From positions 17,316,001-17,380,000 of the forward strand of contig JBAIAC010000033.1 in the NCBI GenBank assembly GCA_037349315.1: a stretch of 64,000 nt of DNA, in the 5' to 3' direction. This document shows positions 23,941 through 34,600 of this stretch, piece by piece; within the stretch, counting starts at the first letter, position 1; each line of letters starts with the position of its first letter. This DNA comes from Chelydra serpentina. Its lineage: Eukaryota; Chordata; Testudines; Chelydridae. The translations under genes and the position numbers were made by a program. The notes under the pieces were generated by a model. The model was not told where the DNA came from, did no database searches, and saw nothing but the letters and a program-made list of their open reading frames with translations.

Positions 23941-25102
23941 TCAAATTGCTCCCTCAAGGGCATCCCTAATCCTTGCAGCCCCACTCTGGGCCCCTCTAAT
24001 AGCCCTGCTCTCTGGCTGTTCAGATTCAGCCTCCAGGTGTTGAACCTCCGAGTTCCATGTCTGAGTGAATCTTTCCCCCTTCCCTTCACAAATTTTATGG
24101 AGGGTACAGCACGCACATATAAAACCCAGGGACGCTGTCATCGGACAGGTCCAGCTTCCAATACAGACAGTGCCAACGGCCCTTTAAACGGCCAAAAGCA
24201 CACTCCACAATCATTCTGCACCGGCTCAGCCTATTGTTGAACTGCTCCTTGCTGCTGTCAAGGCTCCCTGTGTAGGGTTTCATGAGGCACGGCATTAAAA
24301 GGTAAGTGGGGTCTCCAAGGATGACCATGGGCATTTCGACTTCCCCTACGGTGATCTTCTGGTCTGGGAAAAAAGTCCCGGCTTGCAGGCCAGTGTTCCA
24401 AAAGATGCGTGCGTCATGCACCTTTCCGGGCCAGCCTGCGTTAATGTCAATGAAACGCCCACGGTGATCCACAAGTGCCTGGAGAACCATAGAGAAATAC
24501 CCCTTCCGATTAACGTACTCAGAGGCTAGGTAGGCTGGTGCCAGAATTGGAATATGCGTCCCATCTATTGCCCCTCCGCAGTTAGGGAAACCCATTTGTG
24601 CAAAACCAGCCACAATGTCATGCACGTTACCCAGAATTCTTCTGAGCAGGATGCGATTAATGACCCTGCAAACTTGCATCAACACGATTCCAATGGTCGA
24701 CTTTCCCACTCCAAACTGGTTAGCGACCGATCGGTAGCTGTCTGGAATTGCCAGCTTCCAGATTGCAATAGCCACCAACTTCTCCACCGTAAGGGCAGGT
24801 CTCAATCTCCTGTCCTTGCGCCGCAGGTCAGGGGCGAGCTCCTCACACAGTCCCATGAAAGTGGCTTTTCTCATCTGAAAGTTCTGCAGCCACTGCTCGT
24901 CATCCCAGACTTGCATGACAATGTGATCCCATCACTCAGTGCTTGTTTCCCAAGCCCCAAAGCGGTGTTCCATGGTGGTGAGCATGTCTGTGAATGCCAC
25001 AGGCAATCTCGTGTCGTATGCGTTACTCTAGTCTATATCATCGTCGGAGTCCTCACTGTCAGTTTGTAGTTTAAGGAATAAGTCGACTGCCAAACGTGAC
25101 AT
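23941..25102 (-). pseudogene. Harbinger DDE transposase (DDE_Tnp_4 type), inactivated
   Basis: Starts with MSRLAVDLF at 25102 on the minus strand. Core motifs are easy to see. GGAIDGTHIPI carries the first catalytic Asp; a GDPTYLLMP segment carries the second Asp; VECAFGRLKGRW carries the Glu. The N-terminal helix-turn-helix-like part has GVGKSTIG. The frame is broken by a TAG at 25028-25030, a TGA at 24932-24934 (in place of Trp), and a frameshift near 24125; beyond it the C-terminal TLHKICEGKGERF continues in another frame to about 23941. The longest uninterrupted piece, 24095-24916, is 273 codons. The element cannot make active transposase, but the three lesions are few, so it is not very old. 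Confidence 0.88.
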
Positions 25103-25483
25103 ACTGGCTCCATTCCTGAAGACTGAAAGGGAAGACAGAGCGCGCAGTACAAAAAACATTGAAAGATGGCACCAAATGTGGACAGAAGGGATTGCTGGGA
25201 TGTGAAGCGATGCATCACAGGGCGTTGGGACAGGACCCAGACTGCTCCGCAACCCCCACCCCCTTCCCACAAGCCACAGCACCAGAATGGGAAGCGGTGC
25301 TCTGTGGGATAGCTGCCCATAATGCACCGCTCCCAATGCCGCTGCAAGTGCTGCAAATGTGGCCACGCCAGTGCGCTTGCAGCTGTCAGCGTGGACAGAC
25401 TGCAGCGCTTTCCTTACTGCGCTCTCCGAAGGCTGGTTTAACTCAAAGTGCTCTACATCTGCAAGTGTAGCCATGCCCCTTGT

Positions 25484-27318
25484 TGGCGTCCGTTAGTCTC
25501 AAGAGACGATGGATATGCACCCATGGGGAATGTTTAGTTGATGGTTGTGCAGCGTCTGTTGTGGCTGTGAAGCCCCACACGAGAGTGGCAGTCTCGATTG
25601 CATTTGCTGCATTTGAAGGCGGTGTCAGCTGTGGGTTGGAGCCGCTGCTTCCTTTTTCGTTGAACCTGCTTTTCCTCAGCAAGCTACCGCAGCTTGTCTT
25701 CGCCAGTTTTCAATCCAGTGGTCAGAGCATGTCTCCATCTGCATCTGTCCTGGGCGAGCTCTTCCCAGCTGTTGATGTCGATTTGAACAGTCTTCAGGTC
25801 CCTCTTACAAACATCCTTGAAGCGGAGGTGGGGCCATCCTGTAGCTCTGTTTCCGGAGGCAAGTTCAGCATACAACAGGTCTTTGGGGATCCGTCCATCT
25901 TCCATGCGACTTAGATGGCCAAGCCATCTGAGGCGGCGTTGACGGAGGAGAGTGAACATGCTGGAGATCTTGGCACATTCCAGCACCTCGTTGTTCGTTA
26001 TTCGATCACTCCAAGTGATCCCGAGTATGCGACGGAGGCAGCGCATGTGGAAGGTGTTCAGTCTCTTTTCTTGCGAAGCGTAGAGGGTCCAAGTTTCGCT
26101 GGCGTAGAGAAGAGTGTTTAACACAAATGCATGGTACACAGCGACCTTTGTGTTGATGGTCAGCATGTTGTTGTTCCATACTCTCTGTGACAATCTGGCC
26201 AAAATTGTGAAGGCCTTGCCGATTCTACGGTTGATCTCAGGGTCCAGTTGTCCCTGGACACGGGACACGGTTGTCCGTGATGGTAGATCCAAGGTAGGTG
26301 AACTGACTGACCACCTCTAGCACATAGTCATTGATGGCAATGCTTGGATGTTCTGCATCCTGGGCCATAACTTTGGTTTTCTGAAGACTGATTGTCAACC
26401 CGAACTCTTCGCAAGCTCTGGAAAAGCGGTCAATCAGATGCTGGAGATCAGTTTCTGTGTGGGTGGCCAGGGCAGCGTCGTCTGCAAACAGCATGTCTCT
26501 GATTGTTGCCTCCCGTACCTTGCTTTTGGCCTTTAGTCGAGCCAGATTGAAAAGTCTCCCATCAGACCGGGTGTGGAGATAGACTCCCTCTGTGGAATTT
26601 CCAAAGGCACGTTTCAGCAACGCTGCGAAGAAGATGCCGAAGAGTGTGGGAGCGAGAACGCAGCCTTGTTTTACTCCACTGTGGATATCGAAGGCTCAGC
26701 AGCTTCGGTGGGCAGCCAACCTTTACCAGGATCTTGAACAGCCCATCTCTGTTCACAAGGTCGAAAGCTTTGGTCAGGTCTATGAAGGCAAGGAATAGCG
26801 GCTTGTGCTGTTCTCTGCATTTCTCTTGCAGCTGCCTTAAGGAGAAAACCATGTCGGTTGTAGATCTCCCTGCTCGGAACCCGCACTGTGACTCTGGGTA
26901 AACTCTGTCAGCAAGCTTCTGCAGTCTATTCAGGATCACGCGTGCAAAGACTTTACCCACAACACTCAGGAGCGATATGCCTCTGTAGTTGTTGCAGTCG
27001 CTTCTATCACCCTTGTTCTTGTAGAGGGTCACGATGTTGGCGTCTCTCATATCCTGAGGTACTGCACCTTCATCCCAGCACTGACAGAGGTCGTGGAGGT
27101 GTTCTAGGAGGACGTTGATGCCACACTTGATAACTTCTGGTGGGATGCCATCCTTTCCTGGAGCCTTTCCTGTGGACAACCTCTCAATGACTTTCTTCAG
27201 TTCTTCCATGGTGGGCTTCTCGTCCAGCTCAGTTTCAACGGGAAAACCATCCACAGTATTGAGAGCAGCTTTGGTGACGGTGTTTTGCCTGGAGTACACT
27301 TCAGAGTAGTGCCCCTAG
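25484..27318 (-). pseudogene. 5'-truncated LINE: reverse transcriptase with C-terminal zinc finger
   Basis: Minus-strand frames run from about 27318 down to 25534. The first piece (27299-26562) carries reverse transcriptase motifs: STGKAPGKDGIPPEVI, NIVTLYKNKGDRSDCNNYRG, GFRAGRSTTDMVF and FIDLTKAFD. The FADDAA catalytic motif (MLFADDAALATH) is in the next frame (26620-26237). The third frame (26292-25684) has LLYASETWT, the RRLRWLGHLSRM block and a Trp/Arg-rich end. After a TAG at about 25681-25683 the same frame continues to a CSKC...HSRVGLHSHNRRC zinc finger and stops at TAA 25534-25536. So two frameshifts and one internal stop are visible. The endonuclease domain is absent through 5' truncation. 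The clade is not certain from motifs alone. Confidence 0.85.
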
Positions 27319-27509
27319 ATGCAGCATATGCTGATGCAGGAGTTTTTCTACTAGGGTCGGAACACCTTCTCCCCAAACAACATTAGCTATGCTCACAGTA
27401 TCACTCTTTAATCAGCATAGCTGCATCTACACTGGGTTTTTAGTTGGCATAGCTATGTCGCTACTATACCTGACTGACATAGCTATGATGGTATAAATGT
27501 AGGCTAGCC
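27310..27509. mobile_element. Harbinger-like MITE fragment
   Basis: The right end, read inverted, is GGGCTAGCCTACATTTATAC. The interior has the GCATAGCT(G/A)(C/T)(A/G)TC modules and GCATCTACACTGGG typical of this window's Harbinger MITEs. The left end merges with the LINE truncation point at about 27310-27318, so its original start is lost. Family assignment is by terminal style only. Confidence 0.5.
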
Positions 27510-28404
27510 CAAGCCTTCATGTATGACACTCTTAGTCTGGAATGAGTGCTTTATTCCTCTCCTTCTTAACCCACGTCAGGAAAACCATTATTCTGGAATA
27601 AGACTCCACTATTGTGGAGTTAATCAGGGATTTCTCCATGTTTAGACAAGCCCTGAGACATATGCAGAAGTCAATTAAGAATCTTTGGTCAATTATTTTT
27701 ATTTATATATATTGCATTCAGGTAACCCCTTAATATTAGTACAAAGATTGTAGGACGTCCCTCTGTGGAACTCCCGTCAGCCCTCCAGAGGGCCCTGGGT
27801 TATGTGGGTTTAACATGTTAATTTATGTTCCTATTCTGTCAGCAATAATTGATGTGATTGCTCAAAACAGCATTTTACCGAGGTCCTGAACATCCCCCCA
27901 ATCACGTCCCCTGCTTTCATCCCCACCCCACTTGCTCCCCACCGACCCACTCCTCCAGGCGCCCTTTCCTGGGAACGACTCCTTCAATTTTGCTCCCTGC
28001 ACCCCAGATCTGCTCCTCCACTGCCCCCTGCGACTCCACACAGCTCCCCCCACCCCCTCCCCTCGCTACGCCTCCGTTCCGCGCCTGCCCCAGTCGCTCA
28101 GCATCTTCTCCCCCTCCCAACGCTATCGCACCGGAACAGGACAGGTCGCAGAGCGTCAGCGACAATCCCGGCGAAGGGCAGAAGCTTCAGCTGGGCTTCA
28201 CTTCTCTACGAGGCATGCGCACAGGCTAAGCGCATGCTCCTGAGAAGGGCAGCAGGGAGGGGTTGCGCGTGCGCAGACGCAATTCTATCAGAGGCCGCGC
28301 ACTTTCCCCCACCCGCGTTGCCCTGACGGTTGTGGTGTCAGCGGCGCTTGGCCGGTCTCAGCCGCCCGCCGCGGCGGTGACTCGAGTTCCTCTGTCAGCC
28401 CGCC

Positions 28405-28449
28405 ATGCCCAGGGCTCGGCTCGCTGCTGCGGAGCTCGCCCAGCACTGA
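28405..28449 (+). CDS. upstream ORF of 14 codons in LYSMD2 leader
   Basis: ATG at 28405 with G at -3, then 13 further codons (PRARLAAAELAQH) and TGA at 28447-28449. The stop lies 15 nt before the LYSMD2 start and is in the same phase. It matters only if the transcription start is upstream of 28405, which the sequence cannot show. A short uORF this close would be expected to lower main-frame initiation or act as a stress-responsive element. Confidence 0.4.
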   Translation: MPRARLAAAELAQH

Positions 28450-28464
28450 GGGGAGCCGCGGGTC

Positions 28465-28695
28465 ATGGCGGAGATCCCGCCGGTGCCGCTCGCCCTGCGG
28501 GAGGAGCCGCCGGCCGCCCGCTCTGGCTCCGAGTCCGAGTCGGAGGCCGAGCTGTCGCAGAGCCTGGCCCGCACCAAGATCCGCTCGTACGGCAGCACGG
28601 CCAGCGTGGCGGCCCCCCTGGCGGAGCGCTACCTGGAGCATCGCCTCAGCGCCGGCGACACGCTGCAGGGCGTCGCGCTCAAGTATGGAGTTACG
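28465..28695 (+). CDS. LYSMD2: LYSMD2 coding exon 1
   Basis: 77 codons, phase 0, ending in KYGVT just before the donor GTAAGGG. It encodes the Ser/Glu-rich N-terminus and the first half of the LysM domain. It is very GC-rich, as expected inside the CpG island. Longer ORFs across this region in other frames (for example a 249-codon one from 28263) are GC shadows. Confidence 0.95.
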
Positions 28696-31600
28696 GTAAG
28701 GGCGGCCCGGGGCGGCGCTGGGAAGGCGGGCGGGGACCCCGGGCCCTGAGCGGGGAGGGCGCCCTGGCCAGGCGGGAGAAGGGACGGGCTTGTGGCCGAG
28801 GCGCTAGGTCCTGGCTTTGCCTCAGACCCCGGGGGGACATTGGGCGAGTCACTCATCTCCGCGCGTCCGCATTTGGAGAAGAGCAACAAACCCTTCCCCT
28901 TCCCCTCAGTGTAAACGCTGGGCCGGGCCCGACTGCACCACGTGTGGGCGGGCCCCGCGCCATTGGCCCTGCACTCAGCTGCCATCATCTGGAGCTACCA
29001 GAATACCTTTAATGGGCCAGGCCAATGGGCAGGGGAGAGGGAAATCCCCAGTCCTGTGTGAGACAGCGCAGCTGCGGGAGGAGGGATCCCTGGCTGAGGT
29101 ATGGGGTGAAGGAGAGGGATACCCAGCTATATGGCACAGGAGCTACACAGTGTGGGAAATCCTCAGCCAGCTGTGAGTAGGGTTGCCAATTTTGGTGGGA
29201 TGTGCTCTTGGAGTTTTCATCACACGATATCATCTTTAATTAAAGATTACTTTTTAATTGCTGGAGACTCCAGGGCAATCCTGGAGGGTTGGCAACCGTA
29301 GCTGTGAGCCAGAAGAAATGTGATGGAGGTTGACAGGAATCCTTGGTTAGATGTGAGCCATCTGAGGTTGTGAGAGGGATGGGGTGAGATGAGAATCCTC
29401 ACTCGCTGGTAAGGGAGAAGAAGGGGGCATAAAGAGGAAAAATCCCTCCTGATCATATGCAAGTTTGGGGGGATGGTAAGGTGATAGGGGAGTTAATGCC
29501 TGGTCCTCCATGAGCCAGTGATTAGTGATGGAGGAGGGCTCAGTCTCTCCCTGGCCATGTGTTAAAGCAGAAGTTGTAGGAATAGATGAAGAAATGCTTG
29601 GCCAGCTGTGAATAAGAGAAGACCATAGATGGCGAATCCTCATCCAGGTGCAAGTCTCTAGTAAATGTATTGCTGCAGTAATACATCTGCAACTATCCCT
29701 TTAAAAATAATAATCTCAGATTAATATTTACAACATGACAGTGTGGCCTAGTCCACTGTGCAGGCTCCAGGAACTTGTTTAAACATGGTTGTTTCTAATA
29801 AGCTTTTCCAGATCAGCATAGATAAGAATATTTTTTTCTTGTGAGAGCCATGATACATAAGCTGTGCTATACAAACCACCACCATGCAAACCACCACCTG
29901 CTCTTTATAGCATCATGTCATAATAGTTTTCAAACCAAGTTTCAGCTGCCCTAAGGGAAAACATACTGAAAACCTTCTAGTAACAGCTTTTTATATACAG
30001 TTGTAATTAACAATATTTGGCTCCCATTGTGAATAAGATCAAAGTCTTTATTTCCTCTTGGAAAGAAGAGTAACTCTACTTTGAGTCTGATTACTCCTTA
30101 CTGATAGGAGTAATGTTGTGGAAGTCAGTGGAGTTACTCTGGGTTTTTTTTTTTGGTGTAAATGAAAGCAGAATCTGACTCAAGACTCTGTGTGAATAAG
30201 CTGAACTGATTTGCCATTAGTTTATTTATACATTCACCATTGTAACTTAGTTTTTTCTCACACATGTTAAAAAACAAAAAACCCTCTCGCACCTAATGAC
30301 ACTTAAATGGTGTTGGAAATATTTAAACTAGGTCTTTATTCAGAACTGGGACTAGTGCATTGTAGTTGCATTTATACAAATATTTTAATTGAATTGTATT
30401 TCTAAATAGGAACTTCAGTATTTCAGAGTAGCATTGTAGCATGGAATATTAATATTAAAAATTAAGCTCAATTTTTAACCTTGATTTAAATTACTTAAAA
30501 TACATTTCATGCCAGACCTGTCAAAGAATACACCTGACACAAAATAGTAATCTAGCTCTCAATTTCAGATGTCAAGATGTGCTTGTTTTAGTTCTCCGTA
30601 TTTAAATTGCCATTGTGACAGTATAAGAAGTACTGATTTTTCACTCCCATTTGATAACACCAGACATTCCCAGCAGTCTCCTTAATTTACCAAGTCTTGA
30701 GTAAAGGCTTTAGAGTTTTAACGCCCCCCCATAATGTAAACAGAAGATTTTTTAAAATAGAAACTTAGGACCAAATTTTATTGAAGAATTTCTTTGTATA
30801 TGCCTTATAAAATGAAAAGTGCTTTAGCAGCAATCCCAGTCACACTCAGCTCTGCCTCATAGGGCTAAACCAAGTCACTGACATTTGAGTCTTTCTGTTG
30901 ACTGATAGGAGTTGGATCAGGTCTTACTTCAGTAGGAGCTCAGAGTGGTGTGAAGGCAACATCCTCATTTCTTGAGAAGGTTAGGAGAATGAAGAACTTG
31001 CACCTCTATCAATGACTTCCTCCATTTGTTTAAGAGGAGGTATAGATTGTCTTTAAAGGAAACAAAAGGTCCACATATTTGCCCTCTCCAGAAGGGTGCT
31101 GGCTACAACATAGGGCATCATGTTTATCTTCCGTAGGTATCTTTCAAGTTGCTCATGCCATTCTATCCATGTGCTATGTAGGGAAAAGGATATCCAAGGC
31201 CTTATTTATCTACCCTACTTTAAACAAAAGTTTCCTGCTATGGCTCCCTTCCTTATTGCTCCCATTGGTTGCAGCAATGATGGGAGCACAAGTGCTGACA
31301 GTCACTAGTGTTTTAGTCACTGTCATCTAGACCCGTTCAGAACAAGGGTAATGTAGTATAGATGAAGCCTACAACTGAAGAGTGATCACATGGGGGGTTG
31401 GGGGAGATGTTAGTTTGTGGTCTTTAGTGTAATCTCTCTGGTAATCTGTGAAGATTTTTTGATGTTTATAAACAATATATTTGTAAAGATCTATCAAGAT
31501 GATTCTGTTAAACACCAAATAAAATCTTTAGTCAAAATATTCTAAGAGAATAAGTGAGTGTGGGTACGTAATTGTGGGAATTAAAAGGATGATGGCTAGA

Positions 31601-34600
31601 ATATTATTTTATGTTGATCCTACAAAGCCAAGAAGATGTGTGCTTTTTACAATGTAAACATTAATCCCTTACAACATCCCTAAATAAATGACTACTATTT
31701 GTATTTTTATTTTACTGTTTGTTTTCTCCAAACATAGGGTGCTTGTATAATAGGAAAGTTCATAAGCATTTTCTGCCTTGGTACAGCTTTACCTGTGGCT
31801 GTGTTAAAAAACAGGATTTTTTACCACCAGGTTGTCCAGTTCCAGGGTTGAACAACATTAAGGTTAAAATACCTGTACCCTGTTTGCATTACAGCTTCCA
31901 AGCTTCCGCTGTTTTTACCACTGGTGGACCTATGCCAGTGCAGAGAAATGCTTATGAATTTTCCCAGCATAGGAAAGGTCACAGTGTTAAATTCCACTCA
32001 CATTTATGCCTATGAATCCTTATTGGAGACACTGGAGTTCTGTGAGTGTAACTAAGGGCAGAACTTATCAGCAGTTCGCAAGCGACATACCCAAAACTAC
32101 TCACGTAATTTTAGAGTGGAGATTAAAACATAGGGGTCCCTTACTCCTACCACTAAAATACATGGGCTCTCTGAAAGGCCACAAGAAGACACTTAAGCAG
32201 TATTCCAGGGAGGAAGAACAAACTATCACTGCCAGAGTTACAGTGAAGCGTGATAAACAATAGCTTTAGGGTGCATTATTTATCAGCTATCATTTTGCTA
32301 GTCCCTTTACAAATGCAAGTCATGGTAGACATATTGGGTTTCAGCCTTTGTGCTACAGATTGATTTCTCCTGTAAAGAAAGTCATGCCTTCCAGTTACCA
32401 CTGTAAACAGAATTTTGGTATCGAGCAAGTAAATGATTCTGTATGCTTTGGTGGCTTCTGGTTTCTGGGGCCTTGGCCCTGAGATGTTCTCCAGACTGGA
32501 AGCTGGACTCCAGCGCTGGCTTTGCAACCTATGCTACCTAGCGAAATGGAGCAGTTTAGGGACTGCACTATGATCCAGCTGACTCTCCCTTGTGGGGAAA
32601 GTTGAAGAGCAAGAGGCTGTTGCAGGCAGGTCCCAACAAGGTAGGGAGATTAAAATAAAATTTCACATGCTTGGATATAGCAGAATATCAGATTCTAGTG
32701 CAAAAATGCTAAATTCCATAACATCTTAGAAAATGGCAAATTTCACAGCCCTTGAATCCTGGGAAAGGCAAGGCCCTAATAGAGATGAATGAGGCAGCTC
32801 ACACTTCTCAGAGCTATTGTTTCAGGCTCTTTGCAGTCATCGCTGCATCAGTTTGCATTTAGTTCATGTTTTTAAGGTTCTAGGGCTAGAAACAATTAAA
32901 ACAAAATTGAAAGCTGAGATTGTGCAGCCATGGGTGACTATCATAGCAAATTCTGCAGCTGCAGAATACGTGGGGCCCCTACCCATAATGATAGAAAGAT
33001 GGGCCCCACTGAGATGTCAGTTTCTATCCTGCGATGTTCCATCTTGATGGGCAGGTTATTTAGATCAAGATGGAGCACCCAGTGGTGGGACCTCCAACCT
33101 GCATTTTGATATTTGTATACATTGATTGTATAAAATAAGGAGGGTAGCCACTAGTCATGCTGTAGAATTCCAATGGCTGGTTTTGGCCAGCAAGTGACAC
33201 CTACACTACCGTGCTCACAAAATATGGGGCCAAATTCAGGACCCAATTAGAGATCTCTGCATTTATGTAAAACCAAACACCAAAGCAGGGAGTGGCAACA
33301 CAGATTAAACGTATTCATTTGACTTCTCCAAAACCCATGAAGTTCACTATTTGTGGGTCTTTCAAGATAGGCAGTCAGCTGTATGGCCTAAACATCTTAA
33401 TATGTACTCCTGATGCCTTAAACACCTTCATATGCTGGGATTACTTATATTTTAGGTCTAAGTAATCTGTTCAGGCAGCTCTCTGGGGGTTGCTCTCATA
33501 GACTGGCTCCAACATGAATGCAAAATAATGCAGGGTTTTTTGCTGCCTTATTGTGTATTCTTTGCTGAGCAAAGGTAGCCTAAATTTGGGTTGTGAAGAG
33601 AATGGAATACTCAAATTTAGGGAAAGTTTCTTTATGTAGAACAAAAAATATACCCTTAGGGAGATTTCCAATAGCATAAAGCCTAGTGCATGGACAAAGG
33701 AAGCAAAGCAGAAAGGCTAAGTTAATGGCAAGACAGAACATAGTTGAAAATTGATGTTCTAAATGCAATAGCTGCTTTTATATTCTAAATTGAGACAAAG
33801 TAATTGTTTCAAGGAAAGTCTTCACTTGCTTGGCTGTTGTGTGTTTTAGAGGATGGTGGCATTCTGTGCTTTACAGAAATCTGTACTGCTTCAATTTAAT
33901 TGCTTTTCTTTCTCTCTTCCAGATGGAACAAATAAAAAGGGCAAATAAACTATTTACTAATGACTGTATATTCCTGAGGAAAACATTGAATATTCCAGTT
34001 ATATCAGAGAAGCCGTTACTGTTCAATGGACTTAATTCGCTGGAATCTCCTGAGAATGAAACTATTGACACTTCTCTTTGTGGTGAAGGACCAATGACAG
34101 TTCAGGAAGAGAGTAATTCTTCTTCTCCCAGTCCTCAAGAACCTGACAATCAACCTTCTTCACCCGAAGAACTATCTGCCAAAGATTTTCTACATAGACT
34201 GGACTTGCAGATTAAGTTGTCCAAACAGGCAGCCAGGAAACTAAAAGAAGAAGATATAAGGTAAACTCCACTTTAAAATGAAGCGTCTATAATCTTTCAA
34301 ATTTAGGCTTATTTGGAGCACCCATCACAAACCACATTTATCATGTTGTGTAATGGACTATAGGAAGGTTCTTGGATATTATGGTGATTAGGATAGTATA
34401 AGAAGCTGTCTAGAATAACAGTAGTATCTAAGCCCTGGCTATAAATCAGAGAAGGAATAACGTTGTTTAAAAGGTGTTGGTATAACACAGATTTCTGATT
34501 TGGTAGATGGTTATCCATGTAGGCTCTGGTTCAACAAAGTACCAACCACCCAATGACCCTGTGGGAGCTGAAGGTGTGTAATGATACATTAGTGGGGGCC

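Larger units (their letters stand above)
23145..25478. mobile_element. PIF/Harbinger transposon, two convergent broken genes
   Basis: A two-gene layout typical of Harbinger elements: a Myb/SANT-like accessory gene on + and a DDE transposase on -, convergent. One end is visible at 25478, where the minus strand begins GGGCATGGCTACACTTGCAG. The opposite end was not found: sequence left of about 23145 no longer looks like the element, so it is truncated inside the accessory gene. Both genes keep their poly(A) signals between them, with AATAAA near 23741 and 23760 on + and the AATAAAGAAT complement near 23790 on -. Confidence 0.85.
28060..28960 (+). promoter_or_regulatory. CpG-rich promoter region of LYSMD2, probably bidirectional
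   Basis: CpG density rises sharply compared with the AT-rich surroundings and falls again after about 28960. GC-box-like and CRE/ETS-like words are scattered through it, including GGGCGG within 28700-28735, and no TATA box is evident. It covers the presumed 5' UTR, exon 1 and the start of intron 1. In other amniotes TMOD2 starts head-to-head with LYSMD2; if that holds here, this island would also drive a minus-strand transcript. That part is inference; no TMOD2 exon was seen. Confidence 0.75.

Noticed and set aside
1..28000. TMOD2 exons on the minus strand
   Set aside because: Expected from synteny, but I could not find the conserved N-terminal coding block or any splice-flanked candidate.
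28263..29012. 249-codon + ORF overlapping LYSMD2 exon 1
   Set aside because: Stop-poor because of the high GC content of the CpG island; it ignores the splice donor at 28696 and has no domain-like segment, whereas the overlapping LYSMD2 frame matches a known family.
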